21,708 nucleotides of DNA, taken from UBA6120 sp964495145 (GTDB taxonomy: Bacteria; Bacillota_I; Bacilli_A; RFN20; CAG-826). The position numbers and the translations under genes are program-made. Below the pieces are notes generated by a model, which saw only the letters and a program-made list of their open reading frames with translations, searched no databases and was not told the DNA's origin. The stretch spans positions 1 through 21,708 of the forward strand of contig CAZBUP010000019.1 of the NCBI GenBank assembly GCA_964495145.1, read 5' to 3'. The first letter of the stretch is position 1; each line of letters opens with the position of its first letter. Shown here in pieces: positions 6,816 through 14,938 of the stretch.

Positions 6816-8024
6816 ATGGACGAGTTAATTCTGTTTACCAGCGAATCGGTGTCCGAAGGACACCCCGACAAGATATGCGATCAGGTCAGCGACGCCGTTT
6901 TGGACGCTTGCTTGGCCTTGGACCCGAATGCCCACGTGGCGGTCGAATGTTTTGCAAGCGAGCAACATCTGACGATTGGCGGCCAAGTGACGTTGGCGCC
7001 CGGCTTGGCCGCGCCCGATTACCAAGCCATCGCCCGTAAAGTCCTTCGCGACATCGGATATACCGATCCCGAACTGGGTTTTAGCGCCGACGAAGTCGCC
7101 ATCGAAGTCTTAATCAACCCTCAAAGCGTCGAAATCAACAACGTCGTGGCGGCGATTGACCCGCTATTGACAGGGGCCGGCGACCAAGGCATCATGTTCG
7201 GCTACGCCACGAGTGAAGACCGTAATTATATGCCATTGGCCATCGTCATCGCCCATAAATTGATGCGCGTGGCTTCAGCCATGCGCAAAGAAGGCCGTTT
7301 TCCTCACGCCCGGCCCGACATGAAGTCGCAAGTAACGGTCGACTACACCAATCCCAAGGCCATTCGCATCGACACCATCGTCATGGCGGTGCAACACGAT
7401 CCCGACATCGATGTAGCCGCTTTTAAGCGTTTTGTCCACGATCATGTCATGGTCCCGGTCGCCCAATCCTTCAAGATGAACCTCGATTTCAAATATTACG
7501 TCAATGACAGCGGCACTTTCGTCAACGGCGGGCCGCGAGCCGATACCGGATTAACCGGCCGCAAGATCATCGTTGACACCTATGGTGGGGCGGCCCGTCA
7601 CGGGGGCGGGGCTTTTTCAGGCAAGGACGCGACCAAGGTCGACCGTTCGGCCGCCTACATGGCCCGCTATATCGCCAAAAACCTCGTCGCGGCCGGTTAC
7701 GCCCGCCGCTTGGAAATCCAATTGTCGTACGGCATTGGGATGGTCGAACCGATCAGCTATGCCATTTTCACCTATAAAACGCGGGCCCCGGGCGTGACCG
7801 ACCGGATGATCCTTTCGATCATCAAACGCCTGTTCGATTGCCGGCCGGGGGCCATCATCCAAGCCTTTGGTCTCCAACATCCGAACTTCCATTACCAAGA
7901 CCTGGCCGCCTACGGCCACATTGGCCGGAACGACCTCGACTTGCCCTGGGAACGCCTCGACCAAGTCGCTCGGTTGAAAGAGGAACTGCAAAAATTCACT
8001 GGACTCGACGCGAATCACTTTTAA
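6816..8024 (+). CDS. metK: S-adenosylmethionine synthetase
   Basis: This 402-residue cytosolic enzyme makes S-adenosylmethionine from methionine and ATP. Family motifs are SESVSEGHPDK (residues 9-19, with ATP-binding H16), GAGDQGIMFGYA in the middle, and the P-loop-like GGGAFSGKD region (about 262-270), followed by RSAAYMARYIAKN. The start is the ATG at 6816, four bases after AGGAGG at 6806-6811; a frame opening at 6753 runs through the riboswitch and terminator and is not the start. Length matches the family. Expression should be shut off by SAM through the leader at 6647-6801, a classic feedback loop. Confidence 0.97.
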   Translation: MDELILFTSESVSEGHPDKICDQVSDAVLDACLALDPNAHVAVECFASEQHLTIGGQVTLAPGLAAPDYQAIARKVLRDIGYTDPELGFSADEVAIEVLINPQSVEINNVVAAIDPLLTGAGDQGIMFGYATSEDRNYMPLAIVIAHKLMRVASAMRKEGRFPHARPDMKSQVTVDYTNPKAIRIDTIVMAVQHDPDIDVAAFKRFVHDHVMVPVAQSFKMNLDFKYYVNDSGTFVNGGPRADTGLTGRKIIVDTYGGAARHGGGAFSGKDATKVDRSAAYMARYIAKNLVAAGYARRLEIQLSYGIGMVEPISYAIFTYKTRAPGVTDRMILSIIKRLFDCRPGAIIQAFGLQHPNFHYQDLAAYGHIGRNDLDLPWERLDQVARLKEELQKFTGLDANHF

Positions 8025-8086
8025 CTTGCCGCCCGTTTGTGGCAAAATAAAAGTAAGGTTGTGACATACATACAATAGAAAGGATT

Positions 8087-8644
8087 ATGGAAATGAAATA
8101 CCAAATTGTTGGTAAGAACATTGAAGTAACCGCAGCGATTGACCACGCGATTCGCAAGAAGCTGTCGCGGATGGACAAGTATTTTGTGATTACTGACGAT
8201 GTACTGTGCCGCGCGCTTGTCCGCTCCTACAAAACCGGAGCCAAAGTCGAAGTTACGATTTATACGAAGATGATGGATTTCCGCGCCGAAGTGACCCACG
8301 ATGACCTGTACGCCGCCGTCGACCTCGCCATTGACAAATTGGAAGGCCAGATGCGAAAACTGAAGACGCGCCTTGACCGCCGCAACCACCCAAGCCTTTC
8401 CCAATCGATGATTCTGTCCAACATCGAAGCCGACGACACCGATGCGGTGTCCGACCAAATCGTCCGCCTGAAATCGATCTTCCTCGAACCGATGCCGGTT
8501 GAAGAAGCCATTACCCGCATGGAAGCGCTGGGACACCAGTTCTTCATGTATCTTGACGCCGAGGACATGCTCGTCGGGGTGCTGTACCGCCGCAACGACG
8601 GAGGATACGGCATCATCCAAGCCGAAAACAAAATCAACCTCTAA
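8087..8644 (+). CDS. hpf: Ribosome hibernation promoting factor, long form
   Basis: The 185-residue protein has the two-domain layout of long HPF. The N-terminal S30AE domain (about 1-100) binds the small subunit at the tRNA and mRNA channel, and the C-terminal domain (about 125-180, ending in GVLYRRNDGGYGIIQAE) dimerises to give 100S ribosomes in stationary phase or stress. The start ATG at 8087 follows AGAAAGGA. No clear promoter is seen in the 62-base gap after metK: a TTGCC/GGCAA hairpin at 8026-8045 lacks a T-tract, so transcription from metK or from a weak local promoter is possible. A strong terminator follows. Confidence 0.93.
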   Translation: MEMKYQIVGKNIEVTAAIDHAIRKKLSRMDKYFVITDDVLCRALVRSYKTGAKVEVTIYTKMMDFRAEVTHDDLYAAVDLAIDKLEGQMRKLKTRLDRRNHPSLSQSMILSNIEADDTDAVSDQIVRLKSIFLEPMPVEEAITRMEALGHQFFMYLDAEDMLVGVLYRRNDGGYGIIQAENKINL

Positions 8645-8656
8645 TCTGAGGGAAAA

Positions 8657-8680
8657 GAGAGGGCATAGCCCTCTTTTTTT
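8657..8680 (+). terminator. Terminator after hpf
   Basis: AGAGGGC-ATA-GCCCTCT followed by seven T residues is a textbook rho-independent terminator. Confidence 0.92.
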
Positions 8681-8732
8681 ATGCTTGTTGTTTCATAAGA
8701 GGCTTGATAATGATAAAATAAAACATCTAAAC

Positions 8733-8737
8733 GGAGG
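8733..8737 (+). promoter_or_regulatory. Ribosome binding site that selects a GTG start
   Basis: GGAGG at 8733-8737 touches the ATG at 8738, which is too close to be used, and is six bases from the GTG at 8744. It therefore argues for GTG initiation of the HAD phosphatase gene. Confidence 0.7.
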
Positions 8738-8743
8738 ATGCCT

Positions 8744-9598
8744 GTGTCACACGTATTGGCGGTTGATCTCGACGGAACCTTGTTTTATCCCAAACGGACG
8801 AAAACGCTCATTTCGAGCGCCAACCTTCAGTTCATCCGCGATTTCATTGATGCCGGCAACCGGGTCATCATCGTGACCAGTCGCAATCGCGAGTTTGCCG
8901 AATTGACGGCGGCCAAAATCGATCGCCCAATCGATTTCGTGTGCATCAACGGGGCCCAGATCGTCGTTGACGGAAACGTGATTCACGACGAGACCTTGAC
9001 GCCCGGGCGCGCCCAAGAGATTTTCGACGGCATGAAGGGTCACGGCAAGCAACCATTGGCTTGGTTCATCGACAGCAAGCGGTTTCAAAACCTGATGTAC
9101 AGCGGCGAAACCAGCTGGTTTACCCAATTATTTTTCAAATATTATTACAAATCGCAAGGCGTTTACCAACAATCGTATTTAGCCGATAACGACATTTTCC
9201 TCTCCGAACTCAAAAAGGGAGAAATATACCGATTGTTGCTATATTTCGGATTAGGCCGGCGCCGCGTCGACATCGCCAAAGACGTCAATAAGCATGTGCG
9301 CGAGCGTTATGGCCAAGACATCGAGGCTTCCTGGATCAACACTGTGGTGGAAATCGCCCCCTTCAATTGCACGAAAGCGGCTGCCCTCGAGAAAGTGATT
9401 GCCCTTAAGCACATCGACCGCGACCAGGTTTACGTCGTCGGCGATTCCGGCAACGACATCTCGATGTTCCAAAATTTCCAAGCCCATAGCTACGCCATGG
9501 AGCACGCGCACGATTCGGTCAAAAAGTTCGCGCGCTACACCATTAAGAAAGTCCATCATCTCCGCCGCATATTGTTAGACAACGAGGATACATTATGA
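8744..9598 (+). CDS. HAD-superfamily phosphatase, Cof type
   Basis: The 284-residue protein is a Cof-type (subclass IIB) haloacid dehalogenase-like hydrolase. Motif I is VDLDGTLF, with the nucleophile D8 and acid D10. Motif II is VTSRNR. The cap domain lies between about residues 85 and 190, and motif IV is GDSGNDISMF (residues 233-242). Relatives dephosphorylate sugar phosphates, flavin or pyridoxal precursors; the substrate cannot be read from sequence. I prefer the GTG start because the ATG two codons earlier abuts the ribosome site. Its TGA overlaps the ATG of the next gene in an ATGA, so the two proteins are probably made in a fixed ratio. Confidence 0.88.
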   Translation: MSHVLAVDLDGTLFYPKRTKTLISSANLQFIRDFIDAGNRVIIVTSRNREFAELTAAKIDRPIDFVCINGAQIVVDGNVIHDETLTPGRAQEIFDGMKGHGKQPLAWFIDSKRFQNLMYSGETSWFTQLFFKYYYKSQGVYQQSYLADNDIFLSELKKGEIYRLLLYFGLGRRRVDIAKDVNKHVRERYGQDIEASWINTVVEIAPFNCTKAAALEKVIALKHIDRDQVYVVGDSGNDISMFQNFQAHSYAMEHAHDSVKKFARYTIKKVHHLRRILLDNEDTL

Positions 9599-10518
9599 TT
9601 AACAAAGCCGGTCATTACATCTTAGGCATCTATCACTTCACGATCATGCTTCGAGACACGCTCGAATATACTTTCAGGAAGGACAGCTACCATATCGCCG
9701 CCTACAAGGCGCGGCGCCAAGCCTTTGAAAAATCGCTTGAGGACAAAGCCCAAATCAAGCAAATTTTGGTTAAGCTCGGCGAGAATGGGACCAAAGTCGA
9801 GGCGAAACTCAAAGAATTCATCGATTTGCTTTACAGCGACGGCTCGACGATTTTGAAAGTCACGGCCGATGAATTGCGGGTCGACCATGCCCAGCATCTG
9901 ATTCTCTTCGAGATGGTGATTGGCTTGCATCAAACCTTCTGGGATATACTGTCCGGTTATCTCCAAGCGGCCACCTCCCGTCAAGACATCAACCTCGACC
10001 TAGCGCCACTCCTTGAAGCCGATGAACGCTTGTATCGGACCATTGCCTTGCAGGGGCTGATGAACGAGATTGAAAAAGTCTTTCTCGAATTTCAAAAAGC
10101 CATGCAGGAAAGTCGCGGCGCCAAAACGCCTCAAAGCAATTACATCGTGAACGACTTGACGAAACTCGTCCAGTTGGTCAATTTCCAAAAGGCCCACAAT
10201 CGCATCAAGGACACAGCCTTCAACGACATGGTCGACGGCCAGCTCCGCGTCCTAGAAATGATCGAAGGGAAACGGGAATTGCCGCTCATGAAAGAAGAGG
10301 AAGTCAATCCGGAAACCAAGCAATTCGGGGTCATGATCAACGGCATCCGCCATCGCTCGTTCCCCAACGTCTTCCATCAAGCCCGCGAAGTCAATCGCGC
10401 CGTCCTAGTCGACAGCGAAACGGTTTGGAAAGACCGCTATTTGCCGATCCACCAAGAATTGATGGCCGGATTGCAGGAAGGCCTGAACGGCGCCCCGAAA
10501 GAACCCTTTGACGCCTAG
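9595..10518 (+). CDS. Conserved-looking helical protein of unknown function
   Basis: This 307-residue protein is not recognised. It is soluble, predicted almost wholly helical, rich in charged residues, and has no signal peptide, membrane segment or cysteine cluster that I can see. Helical stretches run from about 10 to 235 (for example EAKLKEFIDLL and ALQGLMNEIEKVFLEF). A shorter, less regular C-terminal part (about 240-290) contains FGVMINGIRHRSFPNVFHQA. Codon use matches its neighbours, so it is native. It starts in an ATGA overlap with the HAD phosphatase gene, which suggests a functional link, and it lacks its own promoter. Confidence 0.75.
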   Translation: MINKAGHYILGIYHFTIMLRDTLEYTFRKDSYHIAAYKARRQAFEKSLEDKAQIKQILVKLGENGTKVEAKLKEFIDLLYSDGSTILKVTADELRVDHAQHLILFEMVIGLHQTFWDILSGYLQAATSRQDINLDLAPLLEADERLYRTIALQGLMNEIEKVFLEFQKAMQESRGAKTPQSNYIVNDLTKLVQLVNFQKAHNRIKDTAFNDMVDGQLRVLEMIEGKRELPLMKEEEVNPETKQFGVMINGIRHRSFPNVFHQAREVNRAVLVDSETVWKDRYLPIHQELMAGLQEGLNGAPKEPFDA

Positions 10519-10530
10519 GCCGACATTTGA

Positions 10531-10559
10531 TTGAATTAGCCGGCGTCGGATGTTAAAAT
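10531..10559 (+). promoter_or_regulatory. Promoter of the two-helix membrane protein gene
   Basis: TTGAAT (10531-10536) and TAAAAT (10554-10559) are 17 bases apart. The start would fall near 10566, leaving GGAGG (10576-10580) in the leader. Confidence 0.6.
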
Positions 10560-10586
10560 AACGACGCTTATCATTGGAGGACTAAC

Positions 10587-10925
10587 ATGAATAAACGCGT
10601 GCTTAAAGGTAAAGAACTGGTCTGGTACATCATCGCGGCGGTCTTGGCCGTCGGCGGGGTGGCTTTGGCCGTTTTGTCGATTATCGGCGATTATTTGAAC
10701 GTCCCGGCGGCCGACAATTGGATCGTCAACGCCGAGGAAGCCGTCAGCACCTGGTCCAAAATCGAAATCGATTGGCTCGGCTGGGGCACCATCTTCATCG
10801 CCGTCGCCTTCGCCATCGCCGTGGTGGCGCTGCTGTATTTCGCCAAAAAGGACATCGCCGAGAAGGAAAAGGCCTTGCGCCGCGCCCAACGGTTGGGCGG
10901 CGACCTCCCAAGCGTCGAAGAATGA
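10587..10925 (+). CDS. Small membrane protein with two helices
   Basis: This 112-residue protein has hydrophobic segments at about 13-37 and 68-86, separated by a short loop with several Trp and acidic residues, and a basic/acidic C-terminal tail (EKEKALRRAQR). It is probably an integral protein of the cytoplasmic membrane with the loop outside. No family is recognised. GGAGG at 10576-10580 is six bases before the ATG, and a good promoter lies just upstream, so it is a real, separately transcribed gene. Confidence 0.75.
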   Translation: MNKRVLKGKELVWYIIAAVLAVGGVALAVLSIIGDYLNVPAADNWIVNAEEAVSTWSKIEIDWLGWGTIFIAVAFAIAVVALLYFAKKDIAEKEKALRRAQRLGGDLPSVEE

Positions 10926-10949
10926 CCCAAGTCGCTTCCGTGCTATAAT
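10922..10949 (+). promoter_or_regulatory. Extended -10 promoter of the 51-residue gene
   Basis: TGCTATAAT at 10941-10949 is a perfect extended -10. ATGACC at 10922-10927 is a partial -35 at 16 bases and overlaps the stop codon of the preceding gene. The predicted start is about 10956. Confidence 0.65.
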
Positions 10950-10975
10950 ATGCATACTGAAAAGGGGTGATCGGC

Positions 10976-11131
10976 ATGGAAGAAAACAAGAAAACCAAAT
11001 ACTTCATTCGGATCGTCCATCAAACCGAAGAACCCGACCTTGACGATCTCGAAGCCATGATCGAGGACAACCCCGAAATGAAGAAGTTGGGCATCGTCCT
11101 CTTGATGGCCAACAAAAAATTGCGTCACTAA
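10976..11131 (+). CDS. 51-residue acidic orphan protein
   Basis: ATG 10976 to TAA 11129-11131 encodes 51 residues beginning MEENKKTKYFIRIVH. The middle is acidic (EEPDLDDLEAMIEDNPEM), followed by a hydrophobic strand-like stretch (LGIVLLMA) and a basic end (NKKLRH). It is soluble and has no motif I recognise. It is supported as a gene by its own extended -10 promoter, an AAAGGGG ribosome site at 10961-10967, a terminator directly after the stop and codon use like its neighbours. Confidence 0.75.
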   Translation: MEENKKTKYFIRIVHQTEEPDLDDLEAMIEDNPEMKKLGIVLLMANKKLRH

Positions 11132-11163
11132 AAAAAGACCCTACGCCGTAGGGTTTTCTTTTT
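11131..11163. terminator. Bidirectional terminator between convergent genes
   Basis: ACCCTAC-GCC-GTAGGGT at 11138-11154 has an A-run on its left (11131-11136) and a T-rich tract on its right, so it can end transcription on both strands. The last codons and the TAG stop (11143-11141) of the minus-strand EAL gene lie within the hairpin. Confidence 0.88.
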
Positions 11164-12772
11164 GTTGTTTCAGATAGTCGATCAGCTTGTCGATGTCGAG
11201 CGGCTTGGCGAACAAGTAACCTTGGGCTGAATCGAATTCATCGGCGATGACCGTTTGCTTGATGGTGTCGGTTTCCACGCCTTCGGCCAACACTTCGTAG
11301 CCGAGGTCATGGGCCAATTTGACCGTGGCCGAGACGATCTTGTGGATCGAGGAATTCTGATGGATGTTCTTGATGAAGTAGCGGTCGATCTTGATGGTGC
11401 TGACCGGGTAGCGGCTCAAGTATGAAAGCGAACTGTAGCCGGTTCCGAAATCGTCGATGATGATTTGGACGCCGTGGTCGGCGAATTTCTTGAGGACTTC
11501 GGCCGAAACTTCGGGATTGTCCATGACCGTCGATTCGGTGACTTCGATGCGGACCAAGGCCGGGTCGATCTCGTGCACTGTCAGCAGTTCGAACGTCTTT
11601 TCGAAAAACAACGGATCAAACAGGTTTTTAGCCGAGACGTTGACCGAAATCGGAATGCGGTAGCCGGCGCTGGATAAATGTTTAATGGCTTGGATCGTGT
11701 GCCGGAAGACGTACATGGTCAACTCGCCAATCAATCTGGTTTTTTCCACGAGGGGGATAAAATCGCTCGGCGGGATGATGCCGCGGGTCGGGTGTTTCCA
11801 GCGTATGAGGGCTTCCAACCCCTCGATTACCCCGTCTTTGAAGCGGATTTGTGGTTGGAAGACCAAGAAGAAATCTTGTTGTTCAAACGAATTTTGAACA
11901 TGCATCAGCAGTTCGTATTGCTTGCGCTTCATCGACATCTCGTCTTGATAGATGACGTAGGGAATCCGATTTTCGGTGGCGATGCGGGCAGCGCTGTCGG
12001 AATAGATGAACGTCGCCATTTTTTCGCAGTCTTCCCGTTTGTCGGTTTCATGGGCGCCTAGCGAATACTCGATGTAGACCGGTTCGCCCCGAATCGTGTG
12101 GATCGTCTTCAAGGCCTTGATGACCCGTTCGACGTCATAAGCCAATTCGGTCAACGGTTGGATGATCCAAAAACGGTTGTTGTCGACTTGGATGATGAGG
12201 AAGGGCCGGCTGATCTCGTCGCGGATTTGCCGTTCAATCAAACGAATCAAATCATAATAGACATCAACCCCCAGGACATCGAGAATGTCATGGTAGTTAT
12301 TGATCAATAAAGTCATGATGGCGTGGCTTTGGTTCTTCAATTGCTTGGCGCCGCGCTTGAGGTAATTGGTGTTGTGAAGACCGGTGTCTTGGTTATGCAT
12401 TTCCAGCGAGGCGATGCGCCGGGCCCCATAACCGGACAAGACGCCGATGAAAGTGAAAATAATCATGCGGAAAATCCAGTTCAGCGGGGCTTGGGGCTCC
12501 ATCGAGACGGTTTCAAACGGCATCAGCGGACCGAGCATCAATCCGCCGAAAATGCCAATGAAGGCCCCGAACAGGGGATGAACCATGATTCCGGCCAAGG
12601 TGATGGCCAAATACATCGAATGGGAATAAACGTACTTGATGCCGCCGGTGGCATAAACTAACCAATACACCAGCGGAACCAGGCCGGTGATGGCCGCCGC
12701 AAACAAGACTTTTTGGTATTGGACCAAGAAGCGACGAATCTTGGCGAAAGTCGGGTTTTGTTTTTTCATCAT
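11141..12772 (-). CDS. Membrane-anchored EAL phosphodiesterase with degenerate GGDEF domain
   Basis: This 543-residue protein probably hydrolyses cyclic di-GMP to pGpG at the cytoplasmic membrane. Residues about 15-115 form four or so membrane helices. Residues about 125-285 resemble a GGDEF domain whose signature has decayed to VDNNRF, so it should be non-cyclising. The EAL domain (about 290-535) keeps the key residues: E320-A-L, NVSAKN, RIEVTES, IDDFGTGYSSL, IKIDRYF, LAEGVET and AQGYLFAKP. AAAGGAG lies ten bases before the ATG at 12772; a second ATG follows immediately. A good promoter lies upstream and the gene is monocistronic. No diguanylate cyclase is in the window, so its signalling partner is unknown. 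Confidence 0.92.
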   Translation of the reverse strand: MMKKQNPTFAKIRRFLVQYQKVLFAAAITGLVPLVYWLVYATGGIKYVYSHSMYLAITLAGIMVHPLFGAFIGIFGGLMLGPLMPFETVSMEPQAPLNWIFRMIIFTFIGVLSGYGARRIASLEMHNQDTGLHNTNYLKRGAKQLKNQSHAIMTLLINNYHDILDVLGVDVYYDLIRLIERQIRDEISRPFLIIQVDNNRFWIIQPLTELAYDVERVIKALKTIHTIRGEPVYIEYSLGAHETDKREDCEKMATFIYSDSAARIATENRIPYVIYQDEMSMKRKQYELLMHVQNSFEQQDFFLVFQPQIRFKDGVIEGLEALIRWKHPTRGIIPPSDFIPLVEKTRLIGELTMYVFRHTIQAIKHLSSAGYRIPISVNVSAKNLFDPLFFEKTFELLTVHEIDPALVRIEVTESTVMDNPEVSAEVLKKFADHGVQIIIDDFGTGYSSLSYLSRYPVSTIKIDRYFIKNIHQNSSIHKIVSATVKLAHDLGYEVLAEGVETDTIKQTVIADEFDSAQGYLFAKPLDIDKLIDYLKQQKENPTA

Positions 12773-12813
12773 GTTTGCACGGCTCCTTTGGCCTCGACAT
12801 GAACCATATCCTT

Positions 12814-12843
12814 AGTATATGCGTAGCAAATCATGAATTTCAA
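12814..12843 (-). promoter_or_regulatory. Promoter of the EAL gene
   Basis: On the minus strand TTGAAA (12843-12838) and TATACT (12819-12814) are 18 bases apart. The start near 12807 leaves a leader of about 35 bases with AAAGGAG. Confidence 0.7.
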
Positions 12844-12960
12844 TTGGCAATGACCATCGTATTTTACCGAAACATGTAATCAAACCGGCTCCCAATCTCA
12901 GAAACCGACGATTTCACGTCTTCGAAACGCTCCAAAATGAAGAAAATCATAATTCCCGGG

Positions 12961-12994
12961 TTGACCATCTTTTATTTTTCGGTTAAATGACCGA
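12961..12994 (+). promoter_or_regulatory. Candidate promoter and operator of the catabolic operon
   Basis: TTGACC (12961-12966) and TTAAAT (12983-12988) are 16 bases apart, a modest promoter. The inverted repeat TCGGT-TAAATG-ACCGA (12979-12994) lies over the -10, where a repressor would block polymerase. The word ACCGAC recurs at 12904-12909, and GTCGG in inverse form at 13062-13066. This is a prediction by pattern only. Confidence 0.35.
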
Positions 12995-13066
12995 CAATGG
13001 ATATAAGCATTGAAAATAGTGACATTTCAAGATGAAAAGCAACCACATCGATTCAACCTTTGTCGG
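12991..13066 (+). repeat. Spaced imperfect inverted repeat in the operon leader
   Basis: CCGACAATGG (12991-13000) and CCTTTGTCGG (13057-13066) are inverse complements at nine of ten positions, with 56 bases between. They may be paired operator half-sites or a long stem in the leader RNA. Confidence 0.4.
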
Positions 13067-13077
13067 CTTGATTTTAA

Positions 13078-13095
13078 ATCCATTTTGTTATGGAT
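13078..13095 (+). repeat. Perfect inverted repeat ATCCAT-N6-ATGGAT
   Basis: ATCCAT (13078-13083) and ATGGAT (13090-13095) are perfect inverse complements around TTTGTT. The site lies about 43 bases before the first gene of the operon and has the size of a dimeric regulator site. Confidence 0.4.
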
Positions 13096-13137
13096 GGACA
13101 ACACTTCACTAAACCAACAGTGCGATAGGAGCGGATT

Positions 13138-14928
13138 ATGAAACTGACCGGCGGAGAAATCATCGTCAAACAACTCGTGGAAGAACAGGTCCCCTACGTG
13201 CTCGGCATTCCCGGGCATGGGATATTATGCTTTTTCGACGCGCTGCGGCGCGAAAGCCAACTAGGCAAGATCGCCTATATCCAAGTCAAGCATGAACAAG
13301 CGGCCACCGCCATCGCCGATGGGTATTTTCGAGTGACCGGGCGTCCCTTGGCGACTTTCGCCTCCATCGGGCCCGGCACCCTGAACACGGCCATCGGCCT
13401 CGGCACGGCATATGTCGACGGGTCGGCTTTCTTGCAACTATGCGGGGATACTCACGTCCACATGAAAGGCGTTGGCGTCCTTCAGGAAGTCGAACGCTAT
13501 CAAGACAGCAACATCATTCGAGTGTTGGAACCGCTGAGCAAACGCAGTTGGCGGGTTGAAAACGTCAGGCAACTGCCCAAAATCATCCATCGTTCATTCA
13601 GCCACATGCTGACGGGCCGAAGCGGCCCCGTGGCCATCACCTTGCCGATGGATGTTCAAGCCGCCGCGGTCGAATGCGATATCTCGAAATGGCCCATAAG
13701 CCATCCGGAAGCTAAACCCGCCCCCGATCCAAAATCGATCAAGTCGGCCATCGAACTGATGAAGACGGCCCAACGCCCAGTCATATTACTAGGAGGCGGA
13801 GCCCTGAAAGCCCGGGTCGCCGACCAAGTGCAAACCTTGGCGCGCCGATGGGGCGCCGGCGTCATCACCACCTTGCAGGCCAAAGGGGCCATCAGCGAGT
13901 CATTCGACCAATATTGTTTCCACACCGGAAGCAAAGGGACGGCCATCGGGGTGGCCATCGCTCGGTCGGCCGACGTCATCTTGGCTTTGGGGACCCGATT
14001 TGCCGACGAAACGTGCTGCTCCTACCGAAAAGGGCAGGCCTTTAATTTTCCGGACACCAAATTGATCCACGTCGACATCGATCCGGGCGAAATCGGCAAA
14101 AACTATCGGGCCGACCTTGGCATCGTCGCCGACGTCCACCCCTTTCTCGAGCAATTGCTATTGCAATTCGAAGGAATCCAGGTCAACCATGACTATTTGA
14201 AGGAAATTCAGGAAAGACGCCAAGCTTGGCGCCAATATCTTCATGACATCCGTCAAGTGCCAAGCGATCAATTGACCATCTCGCAGCTCATCGGGGTCAT
14301 GAACGAGGTCTTGCCCGACGATGCGCGCATCGTCACTTCATCGGGAAATACGCAAGCGCAATTATTCCAAGAATATGTTTATAAGGAACCTTATTGCAAC
14401 GTGACGACCGGGGGATTCTCCACCATGGGCTGGGCTTTGCCGGCCGCCATCGGCGTTCAATTGGCGTTGAAAGACAAGCCGGTGATCGCCTTGATGGGCG
14501 ATGGCGACTTTTTGATGATCATGCAAGAACTGGCCACGCTGGCCCAATATGACATCCCGGTCATCGTCATCGTGGCCGACAATAGCGGCTGGATGGCCAT
14601 CAAAGATCTGCAGATGAACGCGTTTGGGCCCAACCTGGCTTTCGGCAACGACTTCATGAAAGACGGGGTTCCCTACTCGCCTAATTTCAATCAGTTGGCT
14701 GCCTCTTTCGGTCTTGTTAATTTCCGGGCGGAAACGGCCAGTCAGCTGAAAGAAACGCTGGAAAAATCGCTGGCCTTGAAAAAACCGGTTTTCATCAACG
14801 TACCGGTGACGAGGGAATTCCCGTTGACCGGCGGGCAGACCTTCGGTTGGTGGGATGTCCCGATTCCGGTCTATATGGATGAGAAGCGCCGCGAATACGA
14901 AGCGGCTATCGCCGAAGAAACGGTTTAA
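13138..14928 (+). CDS. ThDP-dependent enzyme, acetolactate synthase/IolD type
   Basis: The 596-residue protein has the three domains of the pyruvate oxidase/acetolactate synthase family: an N-terminal pyrimidine-binding domain with catalytic E53 in VKHEQAATAIADGY, a central Rossmann-like domain (about 190-330, including ILALGTRFADETC), and a C-terminal diphosphate-binding domain with GDG at 454-456 and N482 (motif GDG-X25-N). LQEVERYQDSNIIRVLEPLSK recalls IolD, the inositol-ring hydrolase, more than true acetolactate synthase, but the substrate cannot be set from sequence. Possible reactions are C-C hydrolysis of a diketone, decarboxylation of a 2-oxo acid, or phosphorolysis as in Xsc. AGGAG at 13127-13131 supports the start. 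It heads the operon and is ten bases from the aldehyde dehydrogenase gene, so it probably supplies that enzyme's aldehyde. Confidence 0.85.
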   Translation: MKLTGGEIIVKQLVEEQVPYVLGIPGHGILCFFDALRRESQLGKIAYIQVKHEQAATAIADGYFRVTGRPLATFASIGPGTLNTAIGLGTAYVDGSAFLQLCGDTHVHMKGVGVLQEVERYQDSNIIRVLEPLSKRSWRVENVRQLPKIIHRSFSHMLTGRSGPVAITLPMDVQAAAVECDISKWPISHPEAKPAPDPKSIKSAIELMKTAQRPVILLGGGALKARVADQVQTLARRWGAGVITTLQAKGAISESFDQYCFHTGSKGTAIGVAIARSADVILALGTRFADETCCSYRKGQAFNFPDTKLIHVDIDPGEIGKNYRADLGIVADVHPFLEQLLLQFEGIQVNHDYLKEIQERRQAWRQYLHDIRQVPSDQLTISQLIGVMNEVLPDDARIVTSSGNTQAQLFQEYVYKEPYCNVTTGGFSTMGWALPAAIGVQLALKDKPVIALMGDGDFLMIMQELATLAQYDIPVIVIVADNSGWMAIKDLQMNAFGPNLAFGNDFMKDGVPYSPNFNQLAASFGLVNFRAETASQLKETLEKSLALKKPVFINVPVTREFPLTGGQTFGWWDVPIPVYMDEKRREYEAAIAEETV

Positions 14929-14938
14929 GGATTTCCCC

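Larger units (their letters stand above)
12773..13137. other. Intergenic region between divergent EAL gene and catabolic operon
   Basis: These 365 bases carry no gene. The left part holds the EAL promoter on the minus strand. The right part should hold control sites of the seven-gene operon: a candidate promoter, three inverted repeats and four copies of a CCGA/TCGG word. They are listed separately. Confidence 0.6.

Noticed and set aside
8021..8053. TTGCC/GGCAA hairpin as metK terminator, or TTGCCG/TAAAAG as hpf promoter
   Set aside because: The hairpin has only five pairs and no T-tract, and the promoter match is poor at both hexamers; neither is convincing.
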